Below, in pieces: positions 37,330 to 48,083 of a DNA stretch of 64,000 nt (its first letter is position 1; each line of letters starts with the position of its first letter). The stretch comes from Lotus japonicus (lineage: Eukaryota > Streptophyta > Magnoliopsida > Fabales > Fabaceae), in contig NC_080043.1 of assembly GCF_012489685.1 (NCBI RefSeq), positions 10,906,223 through 10,970,222 on the forward strand, written 5' to 3'. A program made the translations under genes and the position numbers. The notes under the pieces are model-generated. The model saw nothing but the letters and a program-made list of their open reading frames with translations. It had not been told where the DNA came from and made no database searches.

Positions 37330-38691
37330 ATTCACTACACCAAAAAAGGGCTTTTACAGCGCTTAATTTCGCCCTTTTATAGCGGTTTTGAGCGGGTTTG
37401 AACCGCTGTAGATCTCGCCGCTGTAAAAGACTTTACAGCGGTTCAAACCGCTGTAAAAGATCCCTTATTAGCGGTTTTGTATAATAACCGCTGTAAGTGA
37501 ACATCTTTAATAGCGGTTTTATAATTAAAACCGCCGTAATTCGTCTCTCTATTACAGCGGTTTATTGTGGAACCGCTATAAAAAGTCTTTTTCTTTTATT
37601 CCTATATACCATCACCTACCATGCTAGTTCAGCCATAAAATCAACAATTTCTAAAGCATATCAACCACGTCCTTAACTTCACCTATCTCTAAATCATGAA
37701 ATTACAAACTATTGTGTATTTTATTGTAAAGTACAGAATTGTAAAGTACAGAAAAAAGAAAGGGTAAAACTTACATGCAGTACCGCAGGTGCAGTACATG
37801 TTGTTGCCCAATCAGAATTTGACATATGGCTTTAATTTCTACAACTGTTGTCCCCGTTCAAATAACTTTGACGTCGTTAAGCAGAGAAAAAAAAATTCAC
37901 CTTTCAAACCGCTTAAAGGAAAAGTTGTAGCCCCCTCCCCCTGGTCCTGCTCTTCAATCCTTTCTCGAACCTTCTCAAAACTTTGAATACAAATTCTGTT
38001 GAATTGATCAAGGTACCAGACACTGTTGCAGGTTTCTTTCCATCAATGACTGCAGCAAGTCCTTGAATTTTCAAGATTTACTTGTTTACAAAATTGAAAA
38101 GGTTGATGTCACAGCAAGCACAAGTGAAGTGACCATGGTTTCCCCTGTTGCGAAAGTGGATCTAGAATTCAGTACTCTTTAATTTCAACTTCATGTCAAT
38201 CAACATTGAATTGAATGGGATCGCTCTCTTATTAACCGGTGGATTTGGGATCCCTCAAACTTGAGCGACCCAATCTCAAATATTGGATTTGTTCCTGCAC
38301 TTTTTATCCTCTGCATGAATGGTGAAAAAACAATGGTCGATGATAAACAGAACGATAGTTAACAAACGGAAAGGATAAGAGAAACGAAACAATAGCTAAC
38401 TCAGAGTTAACAGAAATAATCACGGTTGAGTTACTAGATCTAATGTGCAATTAAAGTAACCTAGGTGTCACATTTTTATTGGAGAACAGTACCAACCATA
38501 CATATGGTACTGTATCTAAGTTTTTCCCAAAAGAAATATGGAATACAGAAAAGTAACTAACCCATAAGCAAGTTTTTAACTGTTGTTAGCAAGGTTTTTA
38601 AAGGAAGGGGAATCTATGCATGACATGAGAGAGCCCGTTTGGAGCAATTTATTGGCATTCAAGAGAATAAGCTATATTTCCTAGTTCATAC

Positions 38692-39895
38692 CAATAGGTG
38701 TAATTTTCAATCGAGCAAAAGTTTCATGCTCTGGCTCTTTCCTCAAAATGTCAGCTGCTATTGGGTCGGGCTGAACACCATGCAGATCACCAGAAACACT
38801 ATGAGAACGGATCATACTTGAAGCAGTGATTGCCATCTGCTCTCCATTAGTATTAACATGATTAGGTAAAGTCTCGTATGGATTTTTACCTTCAGCCCCC
38901 TGCATGCATTTCAAAATCAATCTTAAAAGGTAATTCAATTTGTTGACCTTAGTGAATATAGAACACTGCATCATATTAGCACAGCTAAAAAGTATTGAGA
39001 GAAAAGCTAGAGTGATTGCAAGCCCAGCAGGAGAGGGAAGGGCAAGGAGGAAAAAAAAGCAGAGAAACAAAGGCCAAGTTACTTATCATCTCAAAACTAA
39101 ACTTTCTTCTTATATAGAAAATCAAACGAAAAGTAAACTTAATTGAACAAATGCATTGCTTACAACATCTCCATTCGAGTGCAGATATGTAGTATCTAAA
39201 TTAGCGCTTTCTGATATAATATCTTCGTCATCTGATTCCTCTACGCTTTCAAAGGCACTAGCACTTGCAACAGGAGATTTGGGAGAAGTTGGTCTTAAAA
39301 TATTCCTCTTAAAGGAACCAGTATTCGTAGATTTTCCTGCGAGAAACATATCTTAGTCTGGAAAAAAAGTTGAGATTAACCCATATCTTAGTCTTCTATA
39401 ACATCTTGTCATCTTCTTCTATCATGTTAACATCATAGAACAGAACCAAAACAACAAAAAACAGAGCCAATAATAAAAATACACAAGAAAAAACAACAGA
39501 ATCAATTCATTCCAACCCATTTGAAATTGACTTCAATGTCTCTAATTACACTAAAAATGTGAAGTGAAAAACCCACACTCCTTAAGTGAGAAATCACAAC
39601 TTGATACACATTCCAAGCTGCGGAAACAGATCAAAAAGAGATTAACACACAGCTGAACCAATTGAACACCAAAAATTTGCCAGATTATAGCTCAAGCTCA
39701 ATACACAGTCACTGAGATAATCATTGAATCAACTCAATATCATCATAAAACCATGAGCACAACCGTACCTTCACGGAGCGTATGCAGCCGCGGAAGCCCA
39801 GCCGGAATCCCCTCAACGTGCATCAGCCCGTTCCTCTTCTCCTCCCCATCTAGCCCGCCGTCGATCGTCGTAACATCCGGCAGCCGATCACTCTT
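38692..39895 (-). pseudogene. Captured N-terminal exons of AMP deaminase (FAC1-like)
   Basis: Three exons with GT-AG introns on the minus strand: 39895-39769 (DRLPDVTTIDGG..., GIPAGLPRLHTLREG), 39336-39164 (KSTNTGSFKRNILRPTSPKS, SPVASASAFESVEESDDED, YLHSNGDV) and 38899-38692 (ITASSMIRSHSVSGDLHGVQ, PDPIAADILRKEPEHETFAR). Phases agree at both junctions. These match the order and wording I know for the N-terminal regulatory part of plant AMP deaminase (Arabidopsis FAC1/AMPD), which converts AMP to IMP. The transmembrane start and the whole catalytic domain are absent. The open frame ends three codons past the last donor. This is a CACTA-borne transduplicate, non-functional as an enzyme. Confidence 0.88.
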
Positions 39896-40054
39896 TCACA
39901 AAATTAAAGGAATAAAATAACTCTAGAATTGACAATAGAACAACATTGTGCTTTCCATTAAAAGACAATAAGGAAGAACAAGTACAGCCCCTACTAGAGC
40001 ATAACCCGGCTACCACAAGTAAACACCATACTATACTTTCAAACAAACACATAC

Positions 40055-40122
40055 CTATCTGTTCACCATTTAACATATTGGCATCCCTCTTAGCAACTAT
40101 TTTATCGGTAAATTCGACCCAT
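40055..40122 (-). pseudogene. Unidentified exon-like segment in CACTA 2
   Basis: A 68-bp segment (WVEFTDKIVAKRDANMLNGE) bounded by tgtgtag acceptor and ATAG|GTATGT donor on the minus strand. It lies upstream of the AMP deaminase exons in transcription order but is not part of that protein as I know it. Family not recognised; it may be a second captured gene. Confidence 0.4.
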
Positions 40123-41020
40123 CTACACAATCACACAGAAAAACACAATGATCAAACTCAAAACTACTTTAGCCAACAATTTCAATCAGATATCAATCCA
40201 ATTCCAATAACAACCTTCCAAATAAATTATAACAGGCTTAAATCAGAAACAAAGTAAACAAACAAACCTAACCTTCCACCACCGTGAGGGGCCAATGTGC
40301 AGGGGAGGAGGATGAAGAGGCGAGGCCTTCTCGCAAGGATGCGTTTGGAAGGCGTGGAGGAGAAATTGGAGTCGCTGGCCTTCCTCAGCGTTAACAGATC
40401 GAGGATGGAGAACCACTGACCTCAGTTCTGCGGCCAAGAACCTTGAGCCAAAGTGTTGGACGATGAAAAACAAGAGCGGCAGCGGCGCGCCAGGGACGGT
40501 GGCGGCACGATGGGGTGTAGGGGTTGAGAGAAGGAGCACAGCGGTTGAGAGAGACTGAGGTAGCACCATCGAGATAGAACGAAACTGATAAGGGTTTACG
40601 GGATTTGGGTAAAGTTATTGGGTTCTGCAATTTTACGAAATCAATTGATAAATATTAACAAATCGAAACAATAACATAAATCTTATCTGAGTCCAGTGGA
40701 AAGTGGTTTTGAAATAGCCTAAGGTATCCGGGTTCGAATCTCATATGAAACAAATTTAGAATCCAAGATTTATTTTTTACTTATCTTTTAAAGCGCTTAC
40801 TTAAACGAACCGCTGTAAAAGCCTATCAACCGCTCCGTGTTTTTGTTTTTACAGCGGTTGAGACCTGAACCGCCCTTAATAGGGAACAATTTTACAGCGG
40901 TTTATTTAAGAAAACGCTGTAATAGCCCATCATCCGCTCCGTGTTTGTGTTTTTACAGTGGCTGCCACCTGAACCGCTGTAAAAGGGGCGCTGTAAAAGC
41001 CCTTTTCTGGTGTAGTGATT

Positions 41021-42088
41021 TTTCTTATAGTTAACCAGCCTCAACAAGAAAATTAGACCAACTCATAATTCTAAACTCACCATCAACCAAACAGAAAAAT
41101 CTGATTTACCAAAAAAAAAAAACTCACCCATTAGAAAGGAAAAATAAAAAAAGTATATATGTACCCACATAAAATTTAGTCAAATACATTTTTTTTGTCA
41201 TTTTTTTTTTCATGTGTATACATTTACTCGCAAAAAGGATATATTGTTCATACATTTGTTTTTTTTTTCTGAAAAGCATGGATTATATTCCATTAAATTG
41301 GGCCTAACCCAAAGGCTGAGAGCTTGATACACAACTATGTGAGTTTTAAAACCTTACCAACTAGTTGGTACATTGACAGGAGAGTAAAACACGTGCAAAT
41401 CTAATAGAAAACTATTTTCTGAGGGCTACTTTCCCTAAAATGTGTCTTTCTTCCCCAATTTCTTTAGTCTATGCTCGTGAGGGCTCCTCTGGTAAATGGC
41501 AAAGGACTGTGCCTATTTGAATGGTGTCTTGGAGCTCTCTTCTTCCTCCTGATCTGATCTAAGCTTATCTCATGCCAAGGCTTGAGATAATACTTGCGGT
41601 TGAATCCAGATCCAGTTCTCCAGTAGTGATCCATGGTGGCCAAGATTCGCTGTGCAATGAGCTGACAAATATGGAAGGGCAGCTCGGCTTTGTTTTTTTT
41701 TGCCCAGGCTTGCTCTTTTTTTTACCCAGAAAGGGCCCTACGGCCCAAATCACAGATTTCAATTGTATCCCTAGAGAAATAGAATGTGTTGCTTTGACCA
41801 AAAAAAAAAAAATAGAATGTGTTGAATGAATCAGAATCGCAAAAGTCATTGATTCTGATCTTTCTCCTTTATTCACACTAGAGAAATTACTTTCAAAAAA
41901 AATACTTGAGGAATTCAACAACTGCATGGCTTTACAATGTGAACAGCACATGCTAACAAAGAGAAAATTGAAAAATAGAATTCGGAAACTAAGATAGTCA
42001 TGACATAACTATCTTTTATTTGGGGTTTTTTCTTTTACATTAATTTATTAGATTGGATATTTTGTGATCCTTCATGATCAAAAATCAC
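41021..42088. other. 3' flank of the CYP79 pseudogene, no gene
   Basis: Non-coding sequence with A- and T-runs and a short retroposition scar (41777-41824). The 85-codon frame crossing 41572-41829 has no family signature and includes poly-T- and poly-A-encoded runs. Confidence 0.5.
41777..41824 (+). mobile_element. Ultra-short retroposition scar with 15-bp TSD
   Basis: The direct repeat aaatagaatgtgttg (41777-41791 and 41810-41824) encloses only 18 bp: ctttgacc plus an A-run. Same architecture as 22160-22202. Confidence 0.75.
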
Positions 42089-43980
42089 TTAAATTTCATT
42101 AGTTCGATAGAGTTCTGCAGCCAATCTTGGTTTTGCCACAAGTAAAAGTGGCTTAGCTAGAAAGAGATCATCTTTGGACGGGACAAGATCGATGCTTGAT
42201 ACGTTTGGTGGTGGACTCCAGCTGAAGCCATGAAGCATCCTAGCAAATAACATTACAGTCAATGTGGTGCCAAGTGCTACTCCAGGACAACTACGTCTTC
42301 CTGTGGTAAAGGAAATGAACCTCAAATCTGGCTCTGTCAAAACCACATCAATACCCTCCTTGAGATGGCGTTCCGGGTTGAACTTGAGGGGATCAGTCCA
42401 GAATTTTGGGTTTCTACCAAGAGCAACTCTACTTAGTAGTACTTGAGTTCCTTTTGGGAACAAGTAGTCACCGACCATTGTGTCATTCATGCAAAGATGG
42501 GGAACATTGAAATACTCCATGGGGTGAAGTCGAAGAGCTTCTCTTGCGCAAGCTTTAACAAATTGGAGCTTAGGAATTTCTGATTCTTGGACAAGCCTCT
42601 CTTTGCCAACTACATTGTCCAATTCTTCAGTGGCTCGTTTGAGCAACTCAGGTTGGTTTATCATTTCTGCTAGTGCCCATTCAAAAGCATTTGATGGATT
42701 GTCCACCATTTCAATCGCCAATTCCTGCAAGAAAAAATTGATTTTTAATAAAGTAATTATATAGATCCTACCTCAAATAGCAAGTTAGGAAAATGGAAAA
42801 CAAAAATTAAACAAAGTTACCAACAAATTATTATGCTACCTAATTAGTCAGTCACCTATTTCATGATTGGCAGCGTAAAAAAAAAATTGATAGGCATAAC
42901 CTAATCCGTTGTAATTATATATGCAGTTATATATTTGAGCTACAATGGATTCAATATGAGATGAGATCATCCCACCAAGTTGTGGTGGACCGAAATCTGA
43001 GAAAATATATATGTAAAACTATAATAAATAAAATTTATGAAAACTAATTTGTGTGGAAAGAAAAAATAAATATTAGAAATTTTTTGTGAAGAGAATAATG
43101 TAAAAACACTCAAACATTATTGATCAAGTGGTAAGAACTGAGAGACATATGATAGACGCTACATGTTCACGCGGAATCGCTAGAAAAAAATATAAGAAAA
43201 CTCTCTCCCAAAAAAATTACTATCTAATAAAATAAAACTTTGTGGTTGTTTTACCACAGAGTAAGGTGTGGTTTAGTAACCTTGATGTAGTTTCAATTCG
43301 TTTTGTACTCTGTTCTTGTCTGATGCTATTTTTTGATCAGACTATTCATATTAATAATATTCATTTCTTTTTTAAAAAAAAGTGAGTAGTTAATTTTTCA
43401 GGTAAAAGTAAAATATTCCTAATTTTTTAATCATACATGCATTCATTTGAGGAAATCCTAATCTATCCAAATGTGGTAAACATCAAAGGTTTAACAAAAA
43501 TTTCGTCTCTCAAGAATAAAACTATTGATCTCAGGCTTTATACCACTTTTAACCACTGATATAGAAATTCTTTAGGTACTAAATTTTCTTACTGTACACA
43601 ACACAACACATGAATAAAATAAAATAAATATAATGAGCTTCATCAGTCACTACAAAAAAAAGCCATTTTGCGGCGCTTTTGGAACCATTTTGCGGCGGTT
43701 AAAACCGCCGCAGAATGTATAATGGGGCGTTTCCTCGAGTGCCGCAGTTACGAGCGTCGGGGCCGTTCTGCGACGCTTATATCCAAGCGTTGGAATAACC
43801 GCCGCAATATATAGCGGCGGTTAAAAGCGCCGCAAAACCTGTAATTCATTCCGGCTCTGTTTTGCGGCGGTTTCAAACTGCCGCAAAGTTCTACAGTGAG
43901 TTTTTTTTTTGCTACAAGGAGTTTTAAAATAGTTTTTCAATTTTTTTTAAAAGTCAAATTATATATTTAATTTAATCACT

Positions 43981-44176
43981 AAATAAAATGAAACTTATAA
44001 TCTTTATAAAATGATCTCTTTAAATAAAATGAAGCTTATAATCTTTTATAATATGATCTCTTTAAATAAAATAGAGTTTATAATCTTTATAAAATGATCT
44101 CTTTAAATAAAATGAAGCTTATAATCTTTATAAAATGATCTCTTTAAATAAAATGAAGCTTATAGTATTTATAAAC
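43981..44176. repeat. 41-bp tandem array in CACTA 3
   Basis: Nearly five units of an AT-rich 41-mer containing tctttaaataaaatgaagct and ataatctttataaaatgat. Confidence 0.9.
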
Positions 44177-45152
44177 AGTAGCAAAGAAATCAACCTATTC
44201 CAAACACCTTGGAAATATGCCAAATGTACTAGCACTTTCATCCACCCAAATGTATTTAAAGGATTCATAAAAAGTAACTTACAAAATAGAAGTAAGTATA
44301 ATATGATCAAGTACAACTTACAAAATAAATGTTTATCACATAATAAGTGTGGATAGGGGATTAATGCAAAATACTAAATAGAACAAAATAGAAGTAATCA
44401 AAATCTAATATCTAGTTCTTGTTTCAAATATACACGCAATCATCAACCATATTGACAATTAATTAATAATCAAGGCAAACAATCCCTCTAATTGCATGGT
44501 ATTTAAATATTGTTATTATAATTATGATAACAGATGAAACAATCTCTGCTAGCATAATAATAAATAAATAATGTTGACCCCTTTTCTTTTCATTTCATAA
44601 AGATACTAGTACTACATTCCAGAATCTTGACCACTCTCTAATGTTATGTATGAGAAACTTGTGTGATGAAAAAGGAGAACACAAGGGGAAAAGGGAAAGA
44701 AAGATTTCTGCCCTTTCTATTTGATTCACAGTTTGCAATTCCCAGCATCACCTTTGGAAGTAATACCAAGAAAAGGGCATCAAAAAATAATCGGTGTAAT
44801 CAAAATCAAACCCCGATGCATGAAACACTATGCTCAATGAAGGGGAAGTTTCACTGTGGGGTTTTATGTACTATGTAGCTCTCATTATTACACAACCAAT
44901 GCAAAACTTGAGCAGTACACAGAAATAACCTTCCAGGAGCCTTTCTGAGGAGGAACTGTTATCATTGTCAGGGTTAGATACTGTGGGGTTTTTATGCGTA
45001 TTATAACCTTCAGGTATATATACCTTTCCATTTCATGGTTTTTTAAATTTGTGCATGACCCTTTTCCATATCCATCCCTTCCAAAACAACAAAAAAAGGG
45101 AAGCAAGTAATTAAGCATTTTTAGACTAAATTCTTGTATTTATTGTATGCAG

Positions 45153-45308
45153 TTTGAAAATATTTACTTTTGCTGGGACTATTGGAATCCTAGTGATTCT
45201 TCCAGTCAACTGCTGGGCAGATCAGCTACAAGATTTTGATGGTGCAGATTTCACCAACAACTCCTTGGATGTGTTCACTATATCAAATGTAAACAGTGGC
45301 TGTAACTG
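45153..45308 (+). pseudogene. Captured OSCA/CSC1-like channel exon
   Basis: A 156-bp open segment bounded by gtatgcag acceptor and CTG|GTAAAT donor. It encodes a hydrophobic helix LKIFTFAGTIGILVILPVNC, then DQLQDFDGADFTNNSLDVF and TISNVNSGCNW. The sequence 'LPVN...NNS(L/I)D.F(T/S)ISNV' is characteristic of the first transmembrane part of plant OSCA/CSC1-like (ERD4/HYP1-type) hyperosmolality-gated cation channels. Only this exon is present, with no neighbouring exons recognised. It is a gene scrap carried by CACTA 3 and sits opposite in strand to the P450. Confidence 0.75.
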
Positions 45309-46350
45309 GTAAATACTACCTCTATATTTGATTGGTCTAGTTGAGCTATGCCTAGAGAACCCAGTGGACACAAATAACTAGAGGTGGATTCTGATGTTAG
45401 TACTACAACATCAACGAAATTGGCTGTAGCTACCCAGTGGACACAAATAACTAGAGATGGGAGGAGGAACTATCAACGCTAGAAGCTACTATGTTTCATC
45501 ATAGGCTATGTTACGAAACCACATTCACTGAGTGAAGTGAAAGCAGAGGTTTATTTACAAAGAAATTGCACATCTGAGAAGAAATTGAAACCAAGAACTA
45601 GGTGCTTACCTTCAATCAAAGCTACAAGGAGAAGAAACTTAAACCCAAGATGAAAATCTGAGTGAGAACCGAGAGCACGAACACCAGTTTTGATGAGAAT
45701 GTGAATCTGAAACCTAAAATCCCTAATTCCTAACCAAAACAAACAGATCCAAATCAGAAACCTGAAACCTAAAACCTAAAATCCCAAAACAAACTAAGTG
45801 CTTACCTTCAATCAGTGATTGAGCTTCAATCTGGAACTTTGCTTCTGAAAATCGCCATCGCTGAGAGAGGAGTGAAGGTGTGGTGAAGAATCGTGATCTG
45901 AGAGGTGAAGGTGTGGTGGGTTCAACTTCTGAAAATCGCTTGAGAGGTGAAGGTGAAATCGTGAAAATCGCGATATGAAATGAAGAAGAGGTGAAGTGGG
46001 TTTAATTTAGGGTTTTCTGGTTTAATTATTCTGCGGCGCCTGGTCGAACCGCCTCTGAAATAACCGCCGCAAATGCGTGAAAAACCGCCACTAAATGAAA
46101 ATAACCGCCGCAAATTGTAAGTAAAATGCGGCGGCTGCGTTAACCGCCTGGAAAAGCGCCTCTATTTTTCATTTTGCGGCGGTTTTCGCGTAACCGCCGT
46201 AGAAAGTCCTCCGCTAAATACCAATTTTGTTGTAGTGAGTAGTGGGCCCCAGAAGTGACATATTGAGGGAAATAAATTTTAAAGTAGAGTGAAGTGGGAG
46301 CATAAAAACACTGAAATGTCACAGTCGACATAAGGGTACGTGCTGCTAGC

Positions 46351-46517
46351 GGTTTGGATCCTCTCATGTGTAAAAAAACTTGAGAGTGTCAAGTTTTACC
46401 ATCTCACCATTAACTTTTGTGTAGATAATAAATGAAAAATAAAATAAAATAAAATTAATGGTGAGATGATGAAACTTGACACTCTAAAGTTTTTTTACAC
46501 ATGAGAGGATCCAAACC
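46351..46517. mobile_element. 167-bp inverted-repeat MITE in the CYP79 intron
   Basis: Left ggtttggatcctctcatgtg and right complement ggtttggatcctctcatgtg are identical. The inverted match runs about 70 bp inward (gagtgtcaagttt, ccatctcaccattaa), giving a near-perfect hairpin. A clear TSD is not visible (tagc on both sides at most), so superfamily is unassigned. Confidence 0.8.
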
Positions 46518-46607
46518 CTTAGCAACATATACTCTCACATTCTTAACGTGCATGTGTCACAAAAATTTTAGTGAACAATATATTAAAAGTCTGTTAGCTT
46601 TTTTTTA

Positions 46608-48083
46608 GGGGTTGTCTAAATGACCCATGGTGAAATTTGGGTTAAGTAACCCATAATCTAAATGAACCAATCACATTTAAGATAATTTATTTATGTTTTT
46701 GTCCCTAATTTAAACACATAAATATAAAATGGTACCTGAAAAAAATATAAAGGTTTTAGTCCTTGAATTTTTTTTATTTAATCTAAAATTGTTCCATGTG
46801 AATTTTCCATATCTATTTTGATTCCTTCAAAATTTCTTCCATCAAATTAAGTCATTTTTCCCTCATAATTTTTTCAAAACCCAGAAATTCATATTCATCC
46901 TAAAACTCAAAATTCATCTCAGAAAGGATGAGAATCTCCTGTTTCTATTGTCTCCATGTCCCTTCAATTAAGAATCACCACGTGACTAAAATTTACAAGT
47001 CACTTTTTTCTAATTTTACGTCGTGAATCTGTCTACCGCATACACCTGCTTGACGATGGAGCACATAAGCAAACCCCATCCAGCAAGTCTAGAGACTCAT
47101 GTGCGGAAAAGGATTGTAAAATTAAAAGTAACATTCCCATTTAGCCCAATTAAATTGATGAACAGTAAAAGAGTGGTGGTGGTTGAATAAGAAATTAAAA
47201 TTACTGTTTTGATGAATAATTATTGTCGTAGATGAGGTTTGTGATTGTAAGAATTTGGGTATTTTGCGATGAACAGAACTTCTTGTTGGAGGACCATGGA
47301 GAGCAATTGTTGCTGCTGCTAATTGATTCTGGGTGGGGGTTTGGGTGATTTTTTTTGAAAGGCAAATTATATATATATAAGCAAAAGAAGTGTCGTGTCC
47401 AGTACATTAATAAAAAGGAAGAAAAGCCAGGCTAAAAAGCCATGGGACAAGAGCAGGGGAAGAAACTCCCGAAAAGCACACAGAGGCAAAACAGGCAGGG
47501 CAAGCTTGCCTCCTCCCAAAATACGAAACCCAATCCAGGCACCAGGGCAACAAGAGTAAATAGAGCGCACCGAGTCCAATCCCAGGCATAGACCAAGAAT
47601 CGATTCCCAATCTACAAACGGGGCAAGAGAAGGGAGTTTGGGTGGTGATGGTGGTTTTGGGTGGGAGAAGAGGAGAAAGAAGATGAAGAAAAATTCTGGG
47701 TTTTGAAGATGAAGATGGAGGAGTTTTTTAGATGAATTTCTGAGTTTTGGGATGAAGATATGAATTTCTGGGTTTTGAAATAATTATGAGGGAGAATGAC
47801 TTAATTTGTTGGAAAAATTTTTGGAGGGACCAAAGTAGATGTGAAAAATTCATATGGAACCATGTTAAATCAAATAAAATTTCAACGGCTAAAACTTTTG
47901 CATTTTTTATTTAGGTACCATTTTAGATTTATGCGTATAAATTAGGGACCAAAAACATATTTAACCCTGAATAAATTAATAAATAAAATTTAAAAATTTC
48001 ATTCAATTATCTTAAATGTGATTGGTCCATTTAGATTATGGGTTACTTAACCCAAATTTCACTATGGGTTATTTAGACAACCC
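46608..48083. mobile_element. Mutator-like element (family M5, copy 2) with nested LINE tail
   Basis: Left ggggttgtctaaatgaccca, right complement gggttgtctaaataaccca; long TIRs like those of 24777-25905, including gattggtcca and the taaatatgtttttggtccct segment. The flanking 9-mers are tttttttta and tttttttga, an 8/9 match in a T-run. The core resembles the copy 1 core (gggtttgggtgg, gatgaagaaaaattctgggt) but is interrupted by a LINE fragment at 47348-47635. No transposase. Confidence 0.85.
47348..47635 (-). mobile_element. LINE 3' fragment nested in the MULE
   Basis: A 288-bp insert, poly(T) on the + strand at its left (A-tail of a minus-strand copy), flanked by gtttgggtg at 47339-47347 and 47636-47644. 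Removing it restores a core that aligns with the sister MULE at 25463-25500. On the minus strand it reads as LINE 3' sequence (cattaatgtactggacacga complement region, then gcctttc plus A-tail). Confidence 0.75.

Larger units (their letters stand above)
37333..41017. mobile_element. CACTA element 2, 3.7 kb, TSD att, carries AMP deaminase exons
   Basis: Left end CACTACACCAAAAAAGGGCT and right complement CACTACACCAGAAAAGGGCT differ at one base. The TSD att is at 37330-37332 and 41018-41020. Subterminal arrays of aaccgctgtaa / acagcggtt fill 37360-37580 and 40800-41000. No TNP1 or TNP2 frame was found. The body holds captured exons of an AMP deaminase gene (38692-39895), an unidentified exon (40055-40122), and a tRNA-like B-box ggttcgaatc at 40731-40740 that may mark a SINE scrap. 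Sequence 37620-38680 shows no gene. Confidence 0.94.
43648..46237. mobile_element. CACTA element 3, 2.6 kb, TSD agt, in the CYP79 intron
   Basis: Left end CACTACAAAAAAAAGCC, right complement CACTACAACAAAATTGG, TSD agt at 43645-43647 and 46238-46240. Subterminal regions are packed with gcggcggtt / aaccgccgc units. There is no transposase gene. It contains a 41-bp tandem array (43981-44176) and a captured OSCA-like exon (45153-45308). A 28-bp direct repeat (ccagtggacacaaataacta) occurs at about 45362 and 45435. Confidence 0.93.

Noticed and set aside
38681..39070. 129-codon minus-strand frame taken as one protein
   Set aside because: Its first half is intron sequence read through; only the part after the acceptor at 38899 is AMP deaminase exon.
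40681..40760. tRNA gene suggested by ggttcgaatc
   Set aside because: Only a B-box-like motif is present; no convincing A box or stems; at most a SINE scrap in CACTA 2.
42089..42730. Complete functional P450 gene
   Set aside because: It is only exon 2 (about 212 residues); the N-terminal half, including membrane anchor, is absent.
43090..43180. SINE head suggested by gatcaagtggtaag
   Set aside because: The B box is degenerate and no tail or TSD could be paired.
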